NCBI GenBank assembly: GCA_000318405.1
Contig: KB291735.1
Coordinates: 53,368 to 99,013 of the forward strand
Length of the DNA: 45,646 bases
DNA from: Brevundimonas diminuta 470-4
GTDB taxonomy: Bacteria > Pseudomonadota > Alphaproteobacteria > Caulobacterales > Caulobacteraceae
Direction of reading: 5' to 3'
The position numbers and the translations under genes are program-made. Positions within the stretch are counted from its first letter, which is position 1, and each line of letters opens with the position of its first letter. The notes beneath the pieces are model-generated. The model saw only the letters and a list, made by a program, of their open reading frames with translations, was not told the origin of the DNA and did not search any database. Shown here in pieces: positions 1 through 8,866 of the stretch.

Positions 1-42
1 GATCCCGATGATCTGCTCTTCCGTGAACCTTGATCGCTTCAT
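1..42 (-). CDS. IS3-family transposase OrfA, N-terminal 14 codons
   Basis: Reading the minus strand from base 42 gives MKRSRFTEEQIIGI, the characteristic start of OrfA proteins of the IS407/IS51 groups (the first helix of the HTH_Tnp_1 domain). OrfA is the DNA-binding half of the transposase, normally joined to the DDE catalytic OrfB by programmed frameshifting. Only the first 14 codons are in the window, so intactness cannot be judged. Confidence 0.8.
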   Translation of the reverse strand, partial: MKRSRFTEEQIIGI

Positions 43-100
43 TCTGTCCGTCCTTCGTTGGGCGGACTCTAGCTATTCCTGGAGGAGTTTCAGGGGGTCA
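1..100 (-). mobile_element. IS3-family insertion sequence, one end (truncated by window)
   Basis: The terminal stretch reads outward as TGACCCCCTGAAACTCC when reverse-complemented (ending at base 100), with the TG...CA terminus expected of IS3-family elements. It is followed inward by the start of an IS407/IS51-type OrfA on the minus strand. The rest of the element lies before base 1. The element abuts, and apparently interrupts, the IS630-family transposase that begins at base 101. Confidence 0.75.
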
Positions 101-430
101 CGTCAAAACGCCTTCGAGACCTATATCGAAGGTGCTGGTCCCGGAGCTGTCGGCCGCCGACGTCGTGGTCATGGACAACCTCTCCAGCCACAAAAGGCCG
201 AGGGTGCGCGAGCTGATCGAGGCGGCGGGAGCAAGGCTGCTCTACCTGCCGCCCTACAGCCCCGACTTCAATCCCATCGAAATGGCCTTCTCCAAGCTGA
301 AGGCCCTGCTGCGCAAGGCAGCGGAGCGAACCATCCCAGCGCTTTGGGACGCCATCGGGCGCCTCATCGACCTCGTCACACCACCGAAGCCGCAAACTAC
401 TTCGCCGCAGCCGGATACGATCCTAGCTGA
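101..430 (+). pseudogene. IS630-family DDE transposase, 3' fragment
   Basis: The fragment encodes the catalytic C-terminal part of an IS630/Tc1-mariner-like transposase: VVVMDNLSSHK carries the second Asp, and LPPYSPDFNPIEMAFSKLK carries the family's DDE-E signature. It is broken three ways. The 5' half is missing because an IS3 end abuts at base 100. The frame changes near 130 (AFETYIE in one frame, VLVPELSAADVV in the next) and again near 380 (WDAIGRLIDLVTP, then EAANYFAAAGYDPS ending at 430). The bases just after the stop (about 431-450) may include the element's terminal repeat. It cannot make an active transposase. Confidence 0.85.
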
Positions 431-472
431 TCGAAAAACGCTCTAGACATTCCGTCCATTGTTCTTTCCCGG

Positions 473-1033
473 CTATCGTCGCGCCGTCCAGGCCGGGGGA
501 TCTGAGGCCGGGAAGGATTCGAGCGAGGCTTCGAGCACCGGATCGAATTCGGCCTGTTCTTGCGACGACAGGTCCACCGTGCCTTTCTGCTCGACCGCGC
601 GCGGGAGGCGGTGATCCGAGCGACCGTGATCTACGCGGGACGGGATGCGGAAGGCTTCCGGAGCATCGGCTCCCTTGTGAAGTCGATGCCGTTCCTCTCC
701 CCGCCAGCGGTCAGGCGCATGCCGGTGAGCCACGTCCTCACGCACGAAATAGCGCCAGTCCTGCCGCTCCGCGAATGCCACGGCGCTTTCGCGGTCGGGA
801 AATTTCAGCCGGATCGAACGGTAGGGATCGTTGCTGGAGGTATATCCCATCAGCGGCTCGACCTGCAGGGGTCGAGACGGCTCGAATTCCAGTATCCAGT
901 AGTTGGGCCGCGGCGCCGACGTCATCGCGGAACGAGCCGGCCGGTAAATGATCGCGGTCGGAACGTCCCAAGACCTCATGTTGGTCCCGGGTATCGTCGG
1001 CGGAACGGGCGGGCGGTTATGGCCGCGCTTCAT
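473..1033 (-). CDS. NDUFS4-like (ETC complex I subunit family) protein
   Basis: A 186-aa soluble protein. Residues about 25-105 resemble the NDUFS4/ETC_C1 family, normally an accessory Fe-S-protein subunit of respiratory complex I: an IYRPARSAMTSAP segment, then NYWILEF and PLMGYTSS. The C-terminus ends in the acidic motif SLESFPASDPPAW, seen in many small alphaproteobacterial proteins. The start at 1033 is chosen because AAGGAG lies 7 nt upstream; the frame stays open further but without a better site. It overlaps the upstream gene's end by 17 nt and is the last gene of the stress-island operon. A role in complex I or redox protection under stress is inference. The middle section (residues about 105-150) is very basic and unlike the family. 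Confidence 0.7.
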   Translation of the reverse strand: MKRGHNRPPVPPTIPGTNMRSWDVPTAIIYRPARSAMTSAPRPNYWILEFEPSRPLQVEPLMGYTSSNDPYRSIRLKFPDRESAVAFAERQDWRYFVREDVAHRHAPDRWRGEERHRLHKGADAPEAFRIPSRVDHGRSDHRLPRAVEQKGTVDLSSQEQAEFDPVLEASLESFPASDPPAWTARR

Positions 1034-1655
1034 GACGTTTCTCCTTCTTAATCTTTGCGACCTCCGCTTCAAAATTGAGATCGTCAAGTTTCTCCATTCG
1101 CGTCGAGTTGCGGCGAATGGTGCTCGCCGCATTCGTTGAGGTCAAGGCCGTGTTCTGGAGGACGTCAGATCGCATTGCCGTTGTCAGATCGGCAACGGAC
1201 TGCATCACCTTTTCGCCGTCAGCTTCGGAAAGCGCGCCGTCCGCAAAGCCCGACAACAGGGCGTCGAGAACGACCGCAAAGCGGATCACAACCTCTTCGC
1301 TGGCTACCACCGCAAGCTTATGATTGAGAACCCTCAGATCATCGATCAGCCCGGCCTCATGCTTTGCGTTCTCGACAATTTCCGCGACCTTTTCTATGCA
1401 CCACATGTATATGTCGCATTGCTGCTGAAGGATGATCACCCTTCCTTGTTTCCGAAGCTCGAGTTCTGTCTGACGATTGAGGAGAGCGGCGGTAAGTGCG
1501 ATCGTGACGACGGCGCCCAGAAAGACCATCGTCAACTCTTGGGCAAACGGCAGAGGCTCTTCCGACATATACATTGCGCGAAACATAAAATAGATGCCGA
1601 CCCCAATCGAGGTGGCGACAACTAGGTAGGCAAGATCGCGTAGTCTGTAGTTCAT
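1017..1655 (-). CDS. Two-TM membrane protein of unknown function
   Basis: A 212-aa protein starting MNYRLRDL. Two hydrophobic segments are visible near the N-terminus (about residues 7-27 and 40-60, the second containing MVFLGAVVTIALTAALL), followed by a long helical cytoplasmic part ending in a Lys/Glu-rich tail. I do not recognise a family. The start at 1655 overlaps the stop of the 71-aa gene in an ATGA arrangement, so the two are probably translationally coupled; AGAGGA lies about 9 nt upstream. An upstream TTG at 1676 is possible but less likely. Its position in the hdeD operon suggests a stress-related membrane role, which is inference. Confidence 0.7.
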   Translation of the reverse strand: MNYRLRDLAYLVVATSIGVGIYFMFRAMYMSEEPLPFAQELTMVFLGAVVTIALTAALLNRQTELELRKQGRVIILQQQCDIYMWCIEKVAEIVENAKHEAGLIDDLRVLNHKLAVVASEEVVIRFAVVLDALLSGFADGALSEADGEKVMQSVADLTTAMRSDVLQNTALTSTNAASTIRRNSTRMEKLDDLNFEAEVAKIKKEKRHEARP

Positions 1656-1867
1656 TGGCGATCGTCCTCTTTGCAATCTGCCCTCAGCCGAACATTGGGC
1701 TTCTCGCAGCTTTGTTCTTCGCCACTCGGCTGCAGGAAAACCGGCGTCGGACCGCTGCCGAAAGGATTGAAACCAGCCTTTAGACAGCGGTCAAAGATTG
1801 TCTCGTCCCATCGAGTAAAATCATCCTCGTTGCCGATGGGCCGCCCGGTCGTCATTCCGCGAGTCAT
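1652..1867 (-). CDS. Small hypothetical protein (71 aa)
   Basis: A 71-aa protein, MTRGMTTGRPIGNEDD..., with a central RWDETIFDRCLKAGFNPFG segment and an acidic C-terminus ending CKEDDRQ. No signal peptide or membrane segment is seen, and I recognise no family. Its ATG overlaps the hdeD stop in an ATGA quartet, and its own stop overlaps the next ATG in the same way. That tight coupling on both sides is the main evidence that it is a real gene of the operon. Confidence 0.65.
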   Translation of the reverse strand: MTRGMTTGRPIGNEDDFTRWDETIFDRCLKAGFNPFGSGPTPVFLQPSGEEQSCEKPNVRLRADCKEDDRQ

Positions 1868-2511
1868 GTGCCAGCGGCTTGGTTGGCGTCGGGACCTTTG
1901 TCGTGCTCCGTGTGATTGGCGCGGCGCAGCCGCAGGCCCAGCAGGAGCATCATTGCTCCGAAGAAGGCGGCGTAAAAGCCAAGAAGCCAGCCAAGCGCAA
2001 GAAAACTTTCGACCGGGCGCGTCAGCAGCATCCAGGTCACGAAGACCCCCAGGGTGACGGACAGAAGGCCGCTCAGGATGAGCCAGATTTCGCCCTTGAT
2101 TTCCTTGCGAAGGCGAATCGCCGCCACGATTTCCAGGACGCCGGAGAACACGGACCAGAATGCGATGCTGGCCCAGAGGAATGTCGCAAGCACGAGCGTT
2201 GCGACAAAGGGCGAGACAACCACGACGACGCCGGTGGCAATCCCCAGGAGGCCGCTGAACATCAGCCAGCCCCAGCGTTTGCCCTTGCGGATGTTACGTA
2301 TCGCGGCGACGAGGCCGAACACGCCGTCGGCAAAGGCGAACGCGCCGAAGACCAGCGTGAGCGCCAGAAGCGATTCCGCAGGCATGACGAAGGCCAGCAC
2401 CGCGATGATCAATGCGAGCACGCCGCGCAACACGAATGCCCACCAATTCCGGGACAGGCTGCACAGCATGTCTTGCATCTTGTCGGTCGGGTTTTCAGAG
2501 GCTGTTCTCAT
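1864..2511 (-). CDS. hdeD: HdeD-family membrane protein (DUF308)
   Basis: A 215-aa protein with six predicted transmembrane helices arranged as three similar hairpins (for example FVLRGVLALIIAVLAFVMP and WLMFSGLLGIATGVVVVVSP), the repeated DUF308 pattern of the acid-resistance membrane protein HdeD. The usual length for the family is about 190-215 aa. AGGAG sits about 7 nt before the ATG at 2511. HdeD is a recurring member of transmissible stress-tolerance loci together with ClpK, Hsp20 and PsiE, and here it follows the HPF-sigma gene by 27 nt. The molecular function of HdeD remains poorly defined; it acts in the inner membrane. Confidence 0.9.
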   Translation of the reverse strand: MRTASENPTDKMQDMLCSLSRNWWAFVLRGVLALIIAVLAFVMPAESLLALTLVFGAFAFADGVFGLVAAIRNIRKGKRWGWLMFSGLLGIATGVVVVVSPFVATLVLATFLWASIAFWSVFSGVLEIVAAIRLRKEIKGEIWLILSGLLSVTLGVFVTWMLLTRPVESFLALGWLLGFYAAFFGAMMLLLGLRLRRANHTEHDKGPDANQAAGT

Positions 2512-2538
2512 TGGTCCATCTCCTGTTCCTGTTTCAAC

Positions 2539-3681
2539 TCAGTTTTCTGCGTTTGTCTCCACGCCGGCGAGCGCGGCAGCCACGCGGCGCCGGTGCTCGA
2601 CTGGCTGGGGCAGGCGCTGCGTCAGGGCAATTTCCCGTTCGATGGGCACGCGCCCCGATGCCTCGCTGATCAACCCCGCTTCGACAAGCTTTCTGCGCAG
2701 TGTCTCGCCCGCCTTCTCGGCGATTTCTTCGACCTCTGCTTCGGAAAGGCCGAGGAGGTCCGCCGTCTCCGCAAGCGTGGCGTCGTCTAGGTGGAGCCGA
2801 TAGAGAACGCGGCGTTCGACCGACGGAAGATCGGCGATTGCCCGGTGCAGCGTCACGGCGATATCATGACGACTCATTTCGGTCTCAGGGTCCGTGCCGC
2901 CGTCGTCGGCGATGAGTTCCTCCAGCCTCAACACGTCGTCGGGCTGGTAGAACTCGAACATCTCCTCATCAGACTCGGTAAGCTCTCCGCCAGGCGCCTG
3001 GGGCGCTTCGTAGATCGAGGCGGCATCCTCGGGCACCGCGCGGCGCGCAGCCTGCGCCTCGGCCTCGACGGTCTCGAAGGCCAGCTGCGTCAGCCAGTCC
3101 CGGACGGAGAATTCGGTCGGCCGCCGCTCGAAGCGGTTGAGCCCGTTGAGGATCGTCGCATCGACGATATCGCCAACGCTCAGGTAGCCAGCCGGCACAG
3201 ACCCGCTACACTCGAGATAGGTCAACTCGCGCCTGACGGTATCGTAAACCGTATCGAGATGATCCTCGATCAGGTCGAAGAAGAGTTGGCGCCGGTCCGC
3301 TTCCGCCGCATCCCGCCCGGACGGCAGCGGGGCGCCGATCCGGCGCCGGAGGGCGGGACGCTTGTATTCAGGCTCGTGCTTGAGGCGCGCCACATGCCGG
3401 TCAACCCGCTGGCGCAGGTCGGCAAAGGCCTTGCGCAGGACAGGCTCGATCTTGAACCCCTCTTCCTGTGCCGCGATCACGCCCGAGGGCAGTTGCAGGC
3501 GCAGGCTGACCTCGATGCGCGTCTTGCCGCTCGTCTGGGTGGCGACGACTTCGAGCCGGACGAGATCCTCGCGGAAGCGTACAAGATGCGGTTCAAGTTG
3601 CCGCACCTCTTCCTCGATGACCTCAGGCGCGCGCTGTTGGCCGTGCCGGTCGAGATTGCGAAATGCTCTGATGACTTTCAT
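2539..3681 (-). CDS. HPF/RaiA-like domain fused to an ECF-type sigma factor-like protein
   Basis: A 380-aa two-part protein. Residues about 1-105 have the S30AE/HPF pattern of ribosome-hibernation factors: alternating strands, RIEVSLRLQLPSGVIAAQEE, then a long amphipathic helix ending DRHVARLK. Residues about 130-215 resemble sigma-70 region 2. After an acidic linker (about 220-265), residues about 270-335 form a clear region 4 helix-turn-helix (IADLPSVERRVLYRLHL followed by LAETADLLGLSEAEVEEI). I infer a stress regulator that could bind ribosomes and/or RNA polymerase. The gene lies between clpK (79 nt upstream) and hdeD (27 nt downstream) in the same direction; the ATG at 3681 has an AAGG about 9 nt upstream. 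Region 2 is divergent, so promoter recognition is not assured. Confidence 0.8.
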   Translation of the reverse strand: MKVIRAFRNLDRHGQQRAPEVIEEEVRQLEPHLVRFREDLVRLEVVATQTSGKTRIEVSLRLQLPSGVIAAQEEGFKIEPVLRKAFADLRQRVDRHVARLKHEPEYKRPALRRRIGAPLPSGRDAAEADRRQLFFDLIEDHLDTVYDTVRRELTYLECSGSVPAGYLSVGDIVDATILNGLNRFERRPTEFSVRDWLTQLAFETVEAEAQAARRAVPEDAASIYEAPQAPGGELTESDEEMFEFYQPDDVLRLEELIADDGGTDPETEMSRHDIAVTLHRAIADLPSVERRVLYRLHLDDATLAETADLLGLSEAEVEEIAEKAGETLRRKLVEAGLISEASGRVPIEREIALTQRLPQPVEHRRRVAAALAGVETNAEN

Positions 3682-3719
3682 GCCGTATGACCTTGCTTGT
3701 CGCTTTTTTGACGAAATGA

Positions 3720-3745
3720 GCCGGCGCGACCGTCATCGCGCCGGC
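3720..3745 (-). terminator. Strong GC hairpin between clpK and the HPF-sigma gene
   Basis: A perfect 10-bp inverted repeat, GCCGGCGCGA with a 6-nt loop and TCGCGCCGGC, lies 15 nt after the clpK stop. On the minus strand it is followed by a modest T-containing stretch rather than a strong U-run, so it may be an attenuating terminator or an RNA-stabilising hairpin that sets the ratio of clpK to downstream genes. Confidence 0.4.
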
Positions 3746-3760
3746 CAGTCCTTCACGACG

Positions 3761-6667
3761 TCATCCGGTAGACTTATCGCCCTTGGACTGCTCCTTATCA
3801 TCGGCGTCGACTGGGACATCGGGCGTCGGAGCGTCCGCCTTGCTTTCGGCAACTGCGCTGGACTCGCCGATCCCGGCTTGGGCCGGATCGTCCGGGCTGT
3901 CGTCAGAGGTGTCCCTTGCGATCTTTTCGAACACGACCTTCTGTTCGTCCGCTGACCAGGCGACGCGGACCTTGTCGCCATCCTCGATCCGCCCCGAGAG
4001 CAGTTCTCGAGCCAGCTCGGTCTCCAGCTCCGACCGGATCAGCCGGCGTAGCTCGCGGGCACCGAATTCGGGACGGAAGCCGACCGCGCCGAAGTGATCC
4101 ACGACGCTCACATCGAGTTCGAGTTCGACGCCCTGGGTAAGGGCGGTCCGCTTCACTCGGTTGAGCTGCAACTCGACGATCTGGCGGATCTCCGACTGAT
4201 TCAGCGAATGAAAGACGATGATCTCGTCGATCCGGTTGATGAACTCTGGCCGGAAATGACCGCGCAACACCTCCATCAGTTCGGATTTCTGCTTGGCCTC
4301 GTCGAACTCCCTGCTGCCGCGTTTCGTGAGGTTGCGCTGGATGATGTCCGAACCGAGGTTCGAGGTGGCGATGATGATGGTGTTAGTGAAGTCCACCACG
4401 CGGCCCTTGCCATCTGTCAGGCGACCATCGTCGAACACCTGAAGCAGGATGTTGTAGACATCGGGATGCGCCTTTTCGATCTCGTCGAGGAGCACGACCG
4501 AGTAGGGCCGACGGCGCACTTTCTCCGTCAGCTGCCCGCCTTCGTCGTATCCGACGTAGCCCGGAGGTGCGCCAACCAACCGGGCAACCGAGTGGCGCTC
4601 GCCATACTCCGACATGTCGATACGGATCATCGCATCCTGGTCGCCGAAGATCACCTCGGCGAGCGTCTTGGCCAGTTCCGTCTTGCCAACCCCGGTTGGC
4701 CCGAGAAACAGGAAGGTCGCAGTCGGACCGGAACCTTCGCGCAGACCCGCACGCGCCAGGCGCACCGCATCGGCCACGGCGCGGATCGCTTCTTCCTGGC
4801 CGATGACGCGCTCGTGCAGCTTCTCCTCGAGCTTGAGGAGTTTGTCCTTCTCCTCGGTGGTCAGCTCCGTGACCGGAACGCCGGTGATCTTGGAGACGAT
4901 CTGCGCGACGTGATCGGCGCGCACCTCGGCGGTCGCCGAAGCCTGGTCGCGCTTCCAGATTTCCAGAAGCTCGTCCAGCTCCTTCTGCTTCTGCTCCAGC
5001 TCCTTCTTCAGTTCTGCTGCTCGGTCGAATTGCTTGCGGGCTGCGGCATAGTCCTGCTCGCGCTTGATCTGCGCGGCTTCGGCCTCCAACTCCTGGACGT
5101 CCACAGGGCGCGCTGTGGCGCTGATCTTCACCCGTGCGGCTGCCTGATCGATCAGGTCGATCGCCTTGTCGGGCATGAAGCGGCCAGTGATGTAGCGATC
5201 AGAAAGCTCGGCTGCCGCGACGATGGCCTCGTCGGTGATCGTCACCTTGTGGTGCGCCTCCAGCGTGTCGCGCAGGCCGCGCAGGATCATGATGACCTGA
5301 GCTACCGTGGGTTCCTCGACATAAACCGGCTGGAACCGTCGCTCGAGCGCCGCGTCCTTCTCGATGTATTTCTGGTACTCGTTGAGCGTCGTCGCGCCGA
5401 TCAGGTTCAGCTCGCCCCGCGCCAGTGCCGGCTTGAAGGTGTTGGCGATGTCGAGACCACCTTCGCCACCGCCCTGGCCGGCGCCGACGATGGTGTGCAT
5501 CTCGTCGATGAACAGGATCAGGCTGTCCTTCTCCTCGGTGATCTCCTTGAGGATCTTCTGGACTCGCTCCTCGAACTCGCCGCGATACTTCGACCCGGCC
5601 ACCATCGAGTTGATGTTGAGCTCGACCAGCCGCTTGTCGCGCAGCGCCTCGGGCACTTCGCCCGCGACGATCCGTTGTGCAAGTCCCTCGACGATGGCGG
5701 TCTTGCCCACGCCGGGCTCGCCGATCAGCACCGGGTTGTTCTTTTTCCGGCGGGCCAGCACTTCGATCGTCGTCTCAATCTCGCGGGCGCGGCCGATGAC
5801 GGGATCGAGCTTGCCCTCGCGGGCGAGCTTCGTCAGGTCTCGGCTGAACTGGTCGAGATCAGGCGTGCTGGAAGACGCCTCCACGCGGCCTTCCTCGGCT
5901 CCCTTGCCCACGACCTTGGTCACCTGCTGGCGAAGCGCCTGCGGCGTCAATCCGTATTTGCGCAGGATCGACGCGGCCAGGCCTTCACCTTCCTCGGCAA
6001 GGCCGATGAGAAGGTGCTCGGGACCCACATAGGAATGGCCGAGTTCGTTCGAGGCGATGAAGGCCCGGTTCAGCGCGTCCTTCAGGCGAGGACTTACGCC
6101 GATTTCGCCTTCCGTCTTGGCGTCTCCGCGCTTCGCTTCCTTCTCGATCTGGCGCCGCAGATCGTCCACATCGACCTTGAACTGTTCCAGGATCGTCTTG
6201 ATTACGTCAGACGAGGTCAATGCCAGAAGCAGATGTTCGGTATCGACCTCGCTGCGCCCGAATTCCCCGGCCTTCTGTGCGGCATCCTGCAGCAGCTTGT
6301 TGCCCTGTTCGCTCAGCCGGTCGGCGATCGTGCGTCCGCCGCCGCGCCGCGATCCACGCCGCGGCGCGCCCTCGCCGAAAGTGGCGTCGACGACAGCGTC
6401 ATCGCCATCACCCATAGAGCCGAGCGTGCCGCCTCGCAGCGGACTGTCACCAAAGAGGCTGCCGAAACCGCTCTCGCCGAAGAATTCGTCAAGAAGGGAA
6501 CGCCGTCCGAACAGGGACTCCAGCGGCGAGGCGCTGCGCCCCGACCGGCGCGCCATTTCGCTGTAATGCTGGTCGCAAAGCTCCATGTTCTGAACCCTGC
6601 CGTTCACCGAGGCGCGCACACGCGCCGTCGCCGGGCGACCGCAAATATCGCAAGCTCCGTTTGCCAT
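3761..6667 (-). CDS. clpK: ClpK (ClpG-type) disaggregase
   Basis: A 968-aa Clp/Hsp100 AAA+ ATPase of the ClpK/ClpG type, which dissolves protein aggregates in the cytoplasm and is the main heat-resistance determinant of tLST islands. Order: zinc-binding N-terminus (Cys6-x2-Cys9, Cys31-x2-His34) typical of ClpK; Gly-rich linker; Clp N repeats (about 110-260); AAA-1 with Walker A GEPGVGKT (316-323) and Walker B LILFIDE; a coiled-coil middle domain (about 515-580); AAA-2 with Walker A GPTGVGKT (656-663), pore loop GYVGYDEGG (703-711) and Walker B VVLLDE; and a disordered acidic tail of about 60 residues. The start is supported by GGAGAAG before the ATG at 6667. No broken motifs are visible. It follows the decayed ftsH by 26 nt, with which it was probably co-transcribed. 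Confidence 0.95.
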   Translation of the reverse strand: MANGACDICGRPATARVRASVNGRVQNMELCDQHYSEMARRSGRSASPLESLFGRRSLLDEFFGESGFGSLFGDSPLRGGTLGSMGDGDDAVVDATFGEGAPRRGSRRGGGRTIADRLSEQGNKLLQDAAQKAGEFGRSEVDTEHLLLALTSSDVIKTILEQFKVDVDDLRRQIEKEAKRGDAKTEGEIGVSPRLKDALNRAFIASNELGHSYVGPEHLLIGLAEEGEGLAASILRKYGLTPQALRQQVTKVVGKGAEEGRVEASSSTPDLDQFSRDLTKLAREGKLDPVIGRAREIETTIEVLARRKKNNPVLIGEPGVGKTAIVEGLAQRIVAGEVPEALRDKRLVELNINSMVAGSKYRGEFEERVQKILKEITEEKDSLILFIDEMHTIVGAGQGGGEGGLDIANTFKPALARGELNLIGATTLNEYQKYIEKDAALERRFQPVYVEEPTVAQVIMILRGLRDTLEAHHKVTITDEAIVAAAELSDRYITGRFMPDKAIDLIDQAAARVKISATARPVDVQELEAEAAQIKREQDYAAARKQFDRAAELKKELEQKQKELDELLEIWKRDQASATAEVRADHVAQIVSKITGVPVTELTTEEKDKLLKLEEKLHERVIGQEEAIRAVADAVRLARAGLREGSGPTATFLFLGPTGVGKTELAKTLAEVIFGDQDAMIRIDMSEYGERHSVARLVGAPPGYVGYDEGGQLTEKVRRRPYSVVLLDEIEKAHPDVYNILLQVFDDGRLTDGKGRVVDFTNTIIIATSNLGSDIIQRNLTKRGSREFDEAKQKSELMEVLRGHFRPEFINRIDEIIVFHSLNQSEIRQIVELQLNRVKRTALTQGVELELDVSVVDHFGAVGFRPEFGARELRRLIRSELETELARELLSGRIEDGDKVRVAWSADEQKVVFEKIARDTSDDSPDDPAQAGIGESSAVAESKADAPTPDVPVDADDKEQSKGDKSTG

Positions 6668-6693
6668 TCGTCTTCTCCGTTTTCATTATCCAG

Positions 6694-8336
6694 TCAGGGT
6701 TGTTCGCCGATCATCTGCGCCAGTGACAGTGTCACGCAGCGACCTGTCTCTCGTTGCAGGAGATCCTGCGCCGATTGCTCGAGAAGATCCAGATTGGTTT
6801 CAAGAAGGGTGAGGGTGCGCTTGAACACGCCATCCACGATGTCGCGCACCTTCGCGTCCATCCGCTCAGCAGTGGCGTCGCTGTAGCGGCGGTTTAGCCA
6901 GGACGACTGGTCGCCGGCGCCGAGAAAGCCGCGCCGATCGGTGTCGTAGCTGACATGCCCGAGGTCTTCGTCCATCCCGTACCGCGCGACCATGGCGCGG
7001 GCGATGTCGGTCGCCTTGACCAGATCGTCCGCCGCCCCGGTCGAGACATGATCGTAGATGATCTTCTCTGCTGCGCGCCCGCCAAGCAGGACTGCGATCT
7101 TGGTTTCGAGTTCCTCCCGCGTCATCAGGAAGCGGTCCTCGGTCGGCGCTGGATGGTGTAGCCGAGCGCGCCAATCCCGCGCGGTATGATCGAGACCTTG
7201 TGCACCGGGTCCACCCCCGGCAGAGCCATCGCCACCAGCGCGTGCCCCATCTCGTGGTGCGCCACGATCTCGCGTTCGCGCGGATTGAGCACGCGGTTCT
7301 TCTTTTCCAACCCGGCGATGATGCGTTCCACCGCATTGTTGAAGTCGTCCATCGTCACCGCATCAGCCTTGCGGCGCGTGGCGAGCAATGCTGCCTCGTT
7401 GACGAGATTGGCAAGATCCGCGCCGGAAGAGCCGGGAGTAAGAGCTGCGACCTTCTCGGCATCGACGTCTGGGGCGAGCGTCACTTTCTTCATGTGCACG
7501 TTCAAGATCTGCACACGCCCCGTCTTGTCGGGCCGGTCCACCAGCACCTGACGGTCGAAGCGTCCCGCACGCAGCAGCGCAGGGTCGAGAATCTCGGGTC
7601 GGTTGGTGGCGGCCAGGAGCACGATGCCCGCTGAAGGGTCGAAGCCGTCGAGCTCGGTCAGAAGCTGGTTCAGCGTCTGCTCACGCTCATCATGGCCGCC
7701 GGCGATCTGGCCGGAGGAGCGCGCCATCCAAGAGCGTCGAGTTCGTCGATGAAGATGATTGCCGGGGCCGATTTCCGGGCCTGCTCGAACAGGTCGCGCA
7801 CCCGTGCGGTACCGACGCCCACGAACATCTCGACGAACTCTGATCGCGAGATCGAAAAGAAGGTCACGCCGGTCTCGCCTGCCACCGCGCGCGCCAGAAG
7901 CGTCTTGCCGGTTTCCGGCGGCCCCAAGAGCAATATGCCTTTGGGGATATGCTTGTCGGCGAACTTGCGGAACAGCAGCATCCAGATTCCGAAGAAGACA
8001 AGCGCTGGCGCCAACCAGGAAATCAGTGTGCCGAAAAAAGTATTCTGAGGAACGCCCGTGATCTCGACGCCGGAGCGGTCGATCCGCTGCAGGATCCCGG
8101 GATCCACGACCGTCGTCACGAACTGGCTCTTGCCGTCGACGAGTTGGTGAAGGCGCCGGTGATGGTGTCTGACCCGACCGCGACCGACGCGACCCTGCCG
8201 TCCTCGAGATAGGTTTCGAATTGGCTGTAGCTGATGGGAGCCACGGATTGCCAGCCGGCGATCAGATCCTGGATGAAGATCACGGCTATGAAAGCATCAC
8301 CCAGTACCAGATGCTGTATTCGGTCTTCTTTTCCAA
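6694..8336 (-). pseudogene. ftsH: FtsH AAA+ membrane protease, decayed
   Basis: All parts of an island-type FtsH can be followed but not in one frame. Lesions: a 1-nt loss at about codon 17 near 8292 (TTG start at 8336 with AAGGAAA upstream, giving [16 protein letters not shown]); a frameshift near 8145; an in-frame loss of about 60 residues near 7950, joining RKFADK directly to IPKGILLLG and removing the FADVAG segment before Walker A; a frameshift near 7727 after FIDELDALG; and one near 7145 before [10 protein letters not shown]. Walker A reads GPPETGKT instead of GPPGTGKT. The zinc site HHEMGH and the C-terminal peptidase domain remain readable. Family members are about 610 aa. It sits between marR and clpK; the protein is very unlikely to be made. 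Confidence 0.9.
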
Positions 8337-8353
8337 ACGGTTTTTCCTTTTCC

Positions 8354-8782
8354 CTAGCGCCCGAGCCGCGCCCTGATCCGCTCGAGCAGCGCCAGCAGAA
8401 TGCGCCTCTCGTCCGCCGACAGATCCTGCAGGATCTCATCTTCGAGCGCCGATTGCCGCGGCTCGAGATCCTCCAGCATCGCCCTGGCCTTTGGCGTTGC
8501 CGTGACGATCTGCGCCCGTCGGTCGTCGGGTGACGCCCACCGCTCTACCCAACCGCCCCGTACCATGCGATCGACGAGCTGGCCCGCAGTGGCCCGGCCC
8601 ACCTCCAGCCGCCCGGCCAGATCGCCGATGGTCAGCCCGGGCGAATGCTCGACATGTGCCGCCCCCATCCAGGACAGGCGGGTCAGGCCGCTGTCGCCAA
8701 TTTCGTTGTCAATCCGCTGCTGGATGAGCTGCGCGACCCGGTGGATCGTCGTCCCGATCAGGGCGAGATCAGAAGTGATCAA
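8354..8782 (-). CDS. MarR-family transcriptional regulator of the stress island
   Basis: A 142-aa winged-helix repressor-type protein: dimerisation helices, then LTIGDLAGRLEVGRATAGQL (recognition helix region) and the wing DDRRAQIVTATPKA with the conserved D-x-R-R. I choose the TTG at 8782 because GGAGGAAA lies 7 nt upstream and homologues begin near ITSDLALIG; an ATG at 8866 would place the start inside a palindrome and promoter-like region. Its stop is 17 nt before the ftsH start, so it heads the minus-strand operon. I infer that it controls its own operon and the divergent hsp20 operon through the palindrome at 8842-8866. MarR proteins usually respond to small ligands or oxidation; the signal here is unknown. 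Confidence 0.85.
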   Translation of the reverse strand: MITSDLALIGTTIHRVAQLIQQRIDNEIGDSGLTRLSWMGAAHVEHSPGLTIGDLAGRLEVGRATAGQLVDRMVRGGWVERWASPDDRRAQIVTATPKARAMLEDLEPRQSALEDEILQDLSADERRILLALLERIRARLGR

Positions 8783-8841
8783 GGGTATCTTTCCTCCGTC
8801 TGCATGAAAAACAGGATAGACTGCGGTCCACCCAAAGTGCA

Positions 8842-8866
8842 ATGCAAGCACCATATATGCTTGCAT
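8842..8866. promoter_or_regulatory. Candidate MarR operator in the divergent control region
   Basis: A perfect 9-bp inverted repeat, ATGCAAGCA, a 7-nt spacer CCATATA, then TGCTTGCAT, lies in the AT-richer part of the 202-bp gap between marR (start 8782) and hsp20 (start 8985). A TTGCAC-like box on the minus strand (8835-8840) followed by TATCCT about 18 nt on may be the marR promoter. The location and symmetry fit a MarR-type operator, and no other gene explains it. The assignment is inference. Confidence 0.6.

Noticed and set aside
4094..6886. A 930-codon open frame on the plus strand opposite clpK
   Set aside because: Mirror-frame effect of GC-rich coding DNA. The minus strand encodes complete ClpK with all motifs, while the plus product has no recognisable domain.
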